DNA of 64,000 nucleotides from Deltaproteobacteria bacterium (GTDB lineage: Bacteria; Myxococcota; UBA727; VGSZ01): positions 43,047 through 107,046 of the forward strand of contig JACOUT010000022.1 of the NCBI GenBank assembly GCA_016177705.1, written 5' to 3'. Under the pieces are notes generated by a model. It made no database searches, was not told where the DNA came from, and saw only the letters and a program-made list of their open reading frames with translations. Every line of letters starts with the position of its first letter. The stretch's first letter is position 1. Positions 50,256 to 56,743 of this stretch are shown here, in pieces. Both the position numbers and the translations under genes were made by a program.

Positions 50256-50735
50256 ATGTCGCGCAGTACGCTGGTCCAGCTTGCCGGTGTCGTTGTGCTC
50301 GCGAGCACCGGCTGCATGGGGTGGTGGCAGCCGGACGTCGACGTCGACCGCCCGCGGCGCAGCCTCGAGGAGCTGCGTGACCGCGACCGAGAGCACGCCG
50401 ACGCTTGCGCCGGCTGGGGCGCGCTCGAGGACGCCGACGACGAGCCCGATCGCTACGTTGGCGACGTGTACCTGCTCACCGACGACATGGTCGACGCCTG
50501 CGCCGACATGATGGCGGCCGGTCGCATCGACCGCGACGACTACGACGACGTCGACGAGATGCGCGGTCGGCTGCGCATCGCCGTCGACGACCACCGCGTG
50601 CGCATCGACGTGGAGGTCGACATCGACGGGCTCCACGAGGCGTGCGTCGAGCATCACCAGGCGATGCTCGAGCTGTTCGACGAGACCGAGGACCGCCTGG
50701 CCGCCGGCGGCATGATGGGCGGCGGCATGATGTGA
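50256..50735 (+). CDS. Small acidic lipoprotein with Met-rich tail
   Basis: A 159-residue lipoprotein. GGGAGGA precedes ATG at 50256; lipobox VVLASTGC. The mature protein is very acidic (RDRDREHADACAGWGALED, RDDYDDVDEMRGRL) and helical, and ends with GGMMGGGMM. A Met-rich C-terminus is seen in some copper- or silver-binding periplasmic proteins, but here it is too short to assign. Two Cys and three His (EACVEHHQAML) might also bind metal. Confidence 0.7.
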   Translation: MSRSTLVQLAGVVVLASTGCMGWWQPDVDVDRPRRSLEELRDRDREHADACAGWGALEDADDEPDRYVGDVYLLTDDMVDACADMMAAGRIDRDDYDDVDEMRGRLRIAVDDHRVRIDVEVDIDGLHEACVEHHQAMLELFDETEDRLAAGGMMGGGMM

Positions 50736-50742
50736 TGGCCGC

Positions 50743-51897
50743 TCAGACCGTCGCGCACGCCCGGACGATGGCGCGCGCGTACAGCTCCGCGCCCGCGGGG
50801 TTCGGGTGACCGAACGAGGCACGGGTGTGCACCAGGTAGGTCTGCGCGTCCTGGTGCGTCGGCAGGCAGAAGCGGGCGCGGTCGTCGAAGGCGTGGTCGA
50901 TCGGGTTGCCGTCGGCGTCGGGGCCCCAGATCTTGCTCTCGGGTGACAGCAGGCCGTCGTCGACGCCGAACGACGGGTCCGCGAACCTCGCGCCCGTCTG
51001 CCGCACCTCGGCGGGCAGGAGCCCGCCCTGCCAGCCCGCCTCGCCGTTGAAACAGCGCCGCAGCACGGCGGCGTTGCGCTCCCAGAGCCGCACCAGCGCC
51101 GGCGTGATCAGGCCGCTCAACACCGGCACCACGCCGAGACAGCGGAAGGTGTCGGCGAGCAAGAAGCCGCCCGGGCCGCCGCCGGGCAGGTTGTCGAGGT
51201 CGAACGAGCTGGTGAAGGCCTGGTAGTAGCCCGACACCACGAGCGGCGCCGCCAACCACGGATCAGCCTCGATGGCGCGGATGAGGTTCCGCACCGACCC
51301 ACTGAGGTTGCCGATGCGCCGCGCGATCGCCGCCGGCGACGTCGTCGGGGCGACGACGGACATGAAGCCGAAGTCATTGGCGCCGCCGTCAAGCAGGATC
51401 AGATCGGGACGCACGCGCGCGCGCTCGAACAGGCGCGCCGCGGCGGCCGCTTGCAGCCACAGGTGCGCGGGCCGCGACGGGCACTCGCCGAGCCCCTCGC
51501 CGTCGTTGCGACGCGGCGGCGCCAGGCGCGGGCGCGCCGCACGGTAGGCGTCGCGCGCCTCCGCGAACGTGCTCGGCGCGTGCGGCGCGAGCGCCTCTCG
51601 ATCGAGGCCGAGCGGCGGCGCCTGCCAGATGCATGCGCCGCTGTGCGCGTAGGAGACGATCGCCGGCCGCACCGTCTTGCCGTCTTTGGCGAACGCGCGG
51701 GCGACGAGGTGGGCGAACTTCTCCGCGCGGTCGAGGCCCTGGCCCCAGGAGATCGAGGTGCCGAGCACCAGGATGCGGAAATCCGCGTCCTCGGGTCGGG
51801 CGCTCCACGGCTGCCAGCCCTGTGGTGCCGCGGGATCGGCGGCGCCGACGAGGTCGAACAGCGAGGCGTCCGACGGATCCGAAGCAAACAGCGGCAT
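50743..51897 (-). CDS. SGNH/GDSL-type hydrolase
   Basis: A 384-residue esterase-fold protein. Block I is LVLGTSISWGQGL (Ser 48). The Asn of GGANDFGFM (block III) and the block V His in FGHPNPAGAELY complete the SGNH pattern. No signal peptide is clear at the chosen ATG (51897), where a GGGGGT element precedes it, so it may act in the cytoplasm. The region with ACIWQAPPLGLDREAL is an insertion relative to small SGNH enzymes. The substrate is unknown. It follows the receiver-GGDEF gene by 71 nt on the same strand. Confidence 0.82.
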   Translation of the reverse strand: MPLFASDPSDASLFDLVGAADPAAPQGWQPWSARPEDADFRILVLGTSISWGQGLDRAEKFAHLVARAFAKDGKTVRPAIVSYAHSGACIWQAPPLGLDREALAPHAPSTFAEARDAYRAARPRLAPPRRNDGEGLGECPSRPAHLWLQAAAAARLFERARVRPDLILLDGGANDFGFMSVVAPTTSPAAIARRIGNLSGSVRNLIRAIEADPWLAAPLVVSGYYQAFTSSFDLDNLPGGGPGGFLLADTFRCLGVVPVLSGLITPALVRLWERNAAVLRRCFNGEAGWQGGLLPAEVRQTGARFADPSFGVDDGLLSPESKIWGPDADGNPIDHAFDDRARFCLPTHQDAQTYLVHTRASFGHPNPAGAELYARAIVRACATV

Positions 51898-51968
51898 GGC
51901 ACCCCCGATCGCGCGGCATGGTCCGACGAGCGACCGGCACCCTGCAACTTCTTCGCGCGCCGTCGAGG

Positions 51969-52919
51969 CTACTTGCCGACCCGGTCGGCGAGCGCGGGCG
52001 TGAAGAAGGTGACGCGGTTTCTGCCGGCGGCCTTCGACGCGTACATGGCCAGGTCCGCGTCGTGCACCAGCTTCTGCACCACGTCGTCGAGCGCGCGCTC
52101 GCGCCGCAGCGTCTCCAACGTCACCGGCCCGGCAAGCGCGACGCCGATGCTGACGCTGACCGCGCACTGCCGTTCGATGGCGGCGCGGATCTTCTCGGCG
52201 GCGACGCGCGCACCGGACTCGTCGACGTCGGCCAGCACCACCACGAACTCCTCGCCGCCGAAGCGCCCGCAGATGTCTGTCTCGCGCGTCGCCGAGCGGA
52301 TCACGGCGGCCACCTTCTTGAGCGCCTCGTCGCCCTCGAGGTGGCCGAGCGTGTCGTTGACGGTCTTGAAGTGATCGAGGTCGAGCAGCAGGCAGGCCAC
52401 GCCGCGCGGCGAGGCGCGCTGCACCGACTTCACGACGCGGCGCAGGGCATCGAACAGGTAGCGCCGTGAGAACAGGCCGGTCAGCTCGTCGGTCATGGCG
52501 ATGTGCTTGAGGCGTCGCTGCGAGCGCCCGATGATCACCTGACAGCGCACGCGCGTCATCAGCACCGGCGTCGACGCGTCCTTGGAGACAAAGTCGTTGC
52601 CGCCCGCCTGCAGCGCTTCGAGGATGGTCGGGTCGTCGTCACGGGCGCCGGTGACGAACACCACCGGCAGCTCGTGCAGCTCCGGCAGCCGCTTGACGCG
52701 GCGGCAGGTCTCGATGCCGTCGAGGCCCGGCATGTTGATGTCGAGCAGCAGCACATCGGGATCGAGCTGTTGCACGTGGGCGAGGCAGTCCTCGCCGCTC
52801 TTCTCCGCCAGCACCTCGAAGCCCTCCTCTTCGAGGCGGAGCTGCATCAGCTTGCGCTGCGCCGCGTCGTCGTCGACGAGCATGACGCGGCCGCGCACAC
52901 GTGGCTGCTCCTCGGTCAT
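51969..52919 (-). CDS. Response regulator diguanylate cyclase (receiver-GGDEF)
   Basis: A 316-residue protein of the WspR/PleD layout. The receiver is at about 12-125 (VMLVDDDAAQ, LLLDINMPGLDG, FVSKDAST). The GGDEF domain is at about 145-310, with the active site as GGEEF in GRFGGEEFVVVL. The inhibitory RxxD (RETD) lies exactly five residues before it, so product feedback by c-di-GMP is likely. The receiver Lys is in SKDAS, a slightly unusual context. G-rich ribosome-binding site before ATG at 52919. It follows the small receiver gene by 4 nt. Confidence 0.93.
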   Translation of the reverse strand: MTEEQPRVRGRVMLVDDDAAQRKLMQLRLEEEGFEVLAEKSGEDCLAHVQQLDPDVLLLDINMPGLDGIETCRRVKRLPELHELPVVFVTGARDDDPTILEALQAGGNDFVSKDASTPVLMTRVRCQVIIGRSQRRLKHIAMTDELTGLFSRRYLFDALRRVVKSVQRASPRGVACLLLDLDHFKTVNDTLGHLEGDEALKKVAAVIRSATRETDICGRFGGEEFVVVLADVDESGARVAAEKIRAAIERQCAVSVSIGVALAGPVTLETLRRERALDDVVQKLVHDADLAMYASKAAGRNRVTFFTPALADRVGK

Positions 52920-52923
52920 CGCC

Positions 52924-53370
52924 TCACCCCCGCTCCGGCAGGTTGACCGTGCGCAGCCAGAAGGTCTCGATGCGTTGCACCACGTCGACGAACTGATCGA
53001 GGTCGGCGGGCTTGGAGATGAAGCAGTTCGCGTGCAACTGGTAGCAGCCGGCCACGTCCTCGTCGGCGCGTGAGGTCGACAGCACGACCACGGGGATGGT
53101 GCGCAGCTCCTTGTCCTTCTTGATCTCGGCCAGCACCTCGCGGCCGCTCTTCTTCGGCAGGTTGAGATCGAGCAGGATGAGGTCGGGGCGCGGCGCTTGC
53201 TCGTGCGCGCCGCGTCGACGCAGGAAGTCGAGCGCCGCCTGCCCGTCACCGACGACGTGCAGGTTGCTGTCGATCTTGCCCTCCTTCATCGCCTCGCGCG
53301 TCAGGCGCACGTCGGCCGGGTTGTCCTCGACCAGCAGCACCTCCGGCAGTGGTCTCACGCCCGGCTTCAC
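52924..53370 (-). CDS. Rcp1-type response regulator
   Basis: A 148-residue receiver with the acidic pocket VLLVEDNPADVRL, phosphoacceptor Asp 68 in LILLDLNLPKKSG and Lys in CFISKPADLDQF. The insertion after the third strand (RRRGAHEQAPRPD) and the KKSG loop are typical of Rcp1-like regulators paired with HWE or phytochrome-type kinases. GTG at 53370 has a GGAGGT just ahead and shares GTGA with the kinase stop. It probably receives phosphate from the kinase and passes or buffers it before the diguanylate cyclase. Confidence 0.92.
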   Translation of the reverse strand: MKPGVRPLPEVLLVEDNPADVRLTREAMKEGKIDSNLHVVGDGQAALDFLRRRGAHEQAPRPDLILLDLNLPKKSGREVLAEIKKDKELRTIPVVVLSTSRADEDVAGCYQLHANCFISKPADLDQFVDVVQRIETFWLRTVNLPERG

Positions 53371-54287
53371 GATGCACCTCCATCGTCAGGCAGCTCGGGC
53401 ACCGCCTGCAGCGTGAAGCAGAAGGTCGCCCCTTCGCCGGGCGTCGACTCGACCCACAGCTTGCCGCCGTGCCGCTCCAAGATCTTCTTGCACACCGCCA
53501 GGCCGACGCCGGTCCCCTCGTACTCGTCGCGCGAGTGCAAACGCTGAAAGATCGCGAAGATCTTCTCACGGTGCTCGGACGCCAAGCCGATGCCCTCGTC
53601 CTTGACCCGCACCAGCCACTCGTCGCCTCTTCGCTCGGCGTCGACGTGGACCACCGGGTTGACGCCTTTCTTGTGAAACTTGAGCGCGTTGGCGAGGAGG
53701 TTTTGCAGGAGCTGCGCGAGCTGTCGTCGGTCGGCCATCACCGTCGGCAGCACACCGCGCACGATGCGCGCCTGCTCCTCGGCGACGCGCGCGGCGAGCG
53801 CGAGCAAGACCTCGTCGAACACCGGGTCGACCGCGGTCGCTTCGAGCGGCTTGGCGCGCGAGGTGACGCGCGCGTACTCGAGCAGGCTCTCGATGAGCGC
53901 GCGCATACGCGTGGCGCCCTCGACGGCGAAGTCGATGAACTCCGCGCCGTCTCGGTCGAGCTTTTCCGCGTACCGTTTCTTGACGAGCTGCAGGTAGCTC
54001 TGCACCGTGCGCAGCGGCTCCTGCAGGTCGTGGGAAGCCACATAGGCGAACTGCGCGAGCTCGTCGTTGCTGCGCACCAGGTCGGTCTTCTGTTCCTCGA
54101 TGACCGCGTTCTTCTCTTTCAGCTCGGCGGTGGAGAGGTCGAGCGATCGCTCGAGCACGCCTCGGTCGAAGTCCGCCTGCTCGTAGGCCGCGCCCACTGC
54201 CTCGAGCAAGGCGCTCAACTCGTCCGGCACCTCGTCCGGACCGAACGGCGCGTGCTTCTTGAGCTGGCGGCGCAGCAGTTGGTGCAT
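53367..54287 (-). CDS. Cytoplasmic sensor histidine kinase
   Basis: A 306-residue kinase with no membrane segment. An N-terminal coiled coil (about 20-80) leads to the H-box ASHDLQEPLRTVQ (His 86). The ATPase domain has the N-box NLLANALKFH, the G1 box VKDEGIGLASEHREKIF and the G2 box GTGVGLAVCKKILERHGG. The sensory part is missing, so the adjacent FIST protein may supply the signal. ATG at 54287 overlaps the FIST stop (TGATG), with GTG at 54290 as alternative. It is coupled to the receiver downstream. Confidence 0.93.
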   Translation of the reverse strand: MHQLLRRQLKKHAPFGPDEVPDELSALLEAVGAAYEQADFDRGVLERSLDLSTAELKEKNAVIEEQKTDLVRSNDELAQFAYVASHDLQEPLRTVQSYLQLVKKRYAEKLDRDGAEFIDFAVEGATRMRALIESLLEYARVTSRAKPLEATAVDPVFDEVLLALAARVAEEQARIVRGVLPTVMADRRQLAQLLQNLLANALKFHKKGVNPVVHVDAERRGDEWLVRVKDEGIGLASEHREKIFAIFQRLHSRDEYEGTGVGLAVCKKILERHGGKLWVESTPGEGATFCFTLQAVPELPDDGGAS

Positions 54288-55423
54288 CACCGTTCGCTGA
54301 ACGTCGTGATGGTCATGGTCTGGTTGTGCAGCTGGCAGCTCGCGTTCGGCGCCGCCGGGCAGATCTCGCCGTAGGAGTAGAAGCCGGTCATCGGCGTCCC
54401 TTTGCCGAGCACCTCCTCGACGGCCTCGACCTCCTCCTCGGTGCGCTGCTTGAGCACCAGCTTGCGCCCGACACAACTGATGAGCACGGCCAGCTCGGGC
54501 GTGGAGCCGGCGAGCGTGACCGCGCTGGTCTTGGCGGCGCCCGAGGCGCCGTCCACCAAGCGATCGAAGTTCGCCTTCATGAGCTGCGCGGTGGCGCCGA
54601 GCGGCACGTCGCCGGCAAACGTCATACTGCCCGCCTGCTCGTCGACGGACAGGATGGTGCGCACCAGCGTCTCGGCGTCGCCCTTGCGGCGGATCTGCAG
54701 CGGGAACAACAGCCCGGTGGCCGGCAGGCCCGACGCGTGCTCGCCGAGGTAGCTCTTGTACAGCTCGAGCGCCGGCTTGCCGTCGAGCTGGTAGAGCACG
54801 TTGCCCTCCGAGCGGGTGACGGCGCGCTCGGGGCCGAACGGATCCCAGCCGCCGAGCGAACCGTAGCCGACCTTGATGGCGTCGCCGTAGAGGCCGACAG
54901 CGCCGATCGATCCCTCCAGCGGTGTCTCGCCTGCCAGGATCAGCGTGCGCTCGAAGCGCGCACCGTCGCCGGCCAGGCCGCCCGTCACCTGCACGCCCTT
55001 GGGCAGCGCAGCGAGCAGCCCGCGCACCAGCTCGCTGCCGTTGACCTTCGAGCCATCGGAGATGACAAAGACGTGGCGCAGCCCCTCGCCCGGCAGCATG
55101 GCGGCCAATCGCGCGCCGGCGTCGAGGCTGTCCTTGCCCTCGGACAGGCGGACCTGCGCGAGCTTGATGGGCGTGCGCTCGAAGGTGACGGCGGAAGCGA
55201 CCACGTGATCGTCGGTCACGGTGGTGCCGGCGATCTCGCCCGCGGTGCTGCAGCCGAACAGGTGCGCCGAAGGGCAGGCATTCCTCAGCTCGGCCAGCCA
55301 TCGCGCCTCGGCGATCTGTTTGGTGCCGCCGAACAGGAGCACGAGCTGCGCGCCCTCCGCTCCGGACGGCGGTCCACCCTGCCAGCCGCTCGTCTCGCTC
55401 CAGGTGCGCTGTGCGATCTTCAT
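54287..55423 (-). CDS. FIST-domain (FIST_N/FIST_C) sensor protein
   Basis: A 378-residue protein with both FIST halves. FIST_N contains LFGCSTAGEIAGTTV and the VTGGLAGDGARFERT segment. FIST_C carries GLLFPLQIRR and the closing GFYSYGEICPAAPNASCQLHNQ, with the family-typical YGE and Cys. FIST proteins are thought to sense small ligands such as amino acids and are often found beside signalling genes. AGGAGGGG stands before ATG at 55423. It heads a four-gene cassette with kinase, receiver and diguanylate cyclase, so it is the likely input of this c-di-GMP circuit. Confidence 0.9.
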   Translation of the reverse strand: MKIAQRTWSETSGWQGGPPSGAEGAQLVLLFGGTKQIAEARWLAELRNACPSAHLFGCSTAGEIAGTTVTDDHVVASAVTFERTPIKLAQVRLSEGKDSLDAGARLAAMLPGEGLRHVFVISDGSKVNGSELVRGLLAALPKGVQVTGGLAGDGARFERTLILAGETPLEGSIGAVGLYGDAIKVGYGSLGGWDPFGPERAVTRSEGNVLYQLDGKPALELYKSYLGEHASGLPATGLLFPLQIRRKGDAETLVRTILSVDEQAGSMTFAGDVPLGATAQLMKANFDRLVDGASGAAKTSAVTLAGSTPELAVLISCVGRKLVLKQRTEEEVEAVEEVLGKGTPMTGFYSYGEICPAAPNASCQLHNQTMTITTFSER

Positions 55424-55546
55424 GTGCCCCTCCTGATGCCCGAGCGTGGCACGACTGCTGGGCCAAGCGCCCGCGCTTCACGCCCGCGACGCAGACTGCG
55501 ACACACACTCGCCCCTACCGTGGCATACCGCGGCGGGCGGACCCCG

Positions 55547-56617
55547 CTACGGCAGCGTGACCGCGATGTCGGCGCTGTTGTTGGTGTAGTCGAGCTCGGG
55601 GATCTCGCCGCGGAAGTTCGTGGTGATGCGCAGCGTGTAGTCGCCTGCCGGCAGGTCGGTGATGTCCATGAACTGACAGGCCAGGCTCGAGCCGTAGATG
55701 TCCGCGTAGCCGACATCGATGCCGTCGCAGCCGCCGAGCGTGGTCGGCGGCGCGTCGGGGTCGATTTGGGTGCTGTTGACCATGCAGAAGCTGCTCTTGC
55801 GTCCGCTGGCGACCAGAGCGGCGGCGCCGTCGAACAGCTCGAACCGCGTCCAGCCGCCGAAGCGCAGCTCCCCGAACGCGGTCATGGTCCACAGGTCGGG
55901 GTGCATCGACGGGTCGACGTAGTTGAGCGGCGCGGTGCCGATGTTGCCGATGACGGCGTCGAACAGCATGATGTCGCGCGGTCCGGCGCCCTTATAGCAG
56001 CGCTCCGCCAGCTCGGGGTCGTCGCCCGCAACGTTCCTGGTCTCGAAGGCGGGCGCGCCGCCTGTCGAGTAGAACGCCAGATCGCCGACGATGATCAGGT
56101 CCGGCAGAAGCGCCGGATCGGTCTCGACGGCGTTCGCGCCAGCACAGTCGCCATCGAGCTCGTCGATCAGGCCGTCGAAGTCGTCGTCGTAGGCGTTGGC
56201 GCACGAGGGGTCGTCCTCGACGATGGAGGCGGCCGGCACGCGGCACGAGACGTCGGCCGCGTCGATCAGGAAGTCGTCGTCGTTGTCGACGCCGTCGACG
56301 CACTGGTCGCCCTCTCCCTCGCCTTCGCCTTCACCCTCACCCTCGCCTTCACCCTCGCCCTCGCCCTCACCCTCGCCCTCACCCTCACCCTCGCCCTCAC
56401 CCTCACCCTCACCCTCTCCCTCGCCCTCACCTTCTCCCGCGGCGCACTCCGCCTCGCAGTCCTCGTCGTCGCAGTCGACCTCGCCGTCGCCGTCGTCGTC
56501 CTCCTCGTTGTCGCAGTCCTCGGGCAGCTCCTCGCATGCGCCGGCGCCGAGCAGCACCGACGACGCGACCAGAGCGACCAAAGCGACCGGGGCGAGCGTG
56601 CGGGACGTCGTGCGCAT
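55547..56617 (-). CDS. Lysyl-oxidase-like lipoprotein with MopE-type Asp motifs and GEGEG linker
   Basis: A 356-residue lipoprotein, lipid Cys 28 (LLGAGAC). Three Asp-rich motifs resemble MopE-type metal-binding repeats (EEDDDGDGEVDCDDEDC, GVDNDDDFLIDAADVSC, DDDFDGLIDELDGDC). A Gly-Glu tract (about 61-103) lies after the first. The rest (about 172-350) matches the lysyl oxidase fold: GRKSSFC, YADIYGSSLACQFMDITDLP and DYTNNSADIAV. The Lys (274) and Tyr (308) that form the quinone cofactor in animal enzymes are at the right places, 34 apart. The four copper histidines, however, are replaced by T244, A247, G249 and L251. Amine oxidation is therefore doubtful. It is divergent from the next lipoprotein gene, 126 nt away. 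Confidence 0.78.
   Translation of the reverse strand: MRTTSRTLAPVALVALVASSVLLGAGACEELPEDCDNEEDDDGDGEVDCDDEDCEAECAAGEGEGEGEGEGEGEGEGEGEGEGEGEGEGEGEGEGEGEGEGEGDQCVDGVDNDDDFLIDAADVSCRVPAASIVEDDPSCANAYDDDFDGLIDELDGDCAGANAVETDPALLPDLIIVGDLAFYSTGGAPAFETRNVAGDDPELAERCYKGAGPRDIMLFDAVIGNIGTAPLNYVDPSMHPDLWTMTAFGELRFGGWTRFELFDGAAALVASGRKSSFCMVNSTQIDPDAPPTTLGGCDGIDVGYADIYGSSLACQFMDITDLPAGDYTLRITTNFRGEIPELDYTNNSADIAVTLP
56309..56437 (-). repeat. (Gly-Glu)n coding minisatellite
   Basis: About 129 nt of the six-base unit encoding 43 residues of alternating Gly and Glu, between Asp-rich motifs. It is in inverted orientation to the array at 56846-56911, 409 nt away, with both genes' promoters in between. Confidence 0.9.
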
Positions 56618-56743
56618 GGCCGAGGTTATCGGAGACCAGCACGGACCATGCAACCTGCGCGGGTCATCGGTCATCCGGCGGATCCCCCTGGTCCCTGCCG
56701 CGCCGAGCGTCCATGGTGCGGCACCCGCGTTCGGAGGCGATCG

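Noticed and set aside
54326..56743. Long upstream extension of the mosaic lipoprotein frame
   Set aside because: It crosses the FIST gene and GEGEG DNA in the wrong sense; the signal peptide and GGAGG fix the start at 56744.
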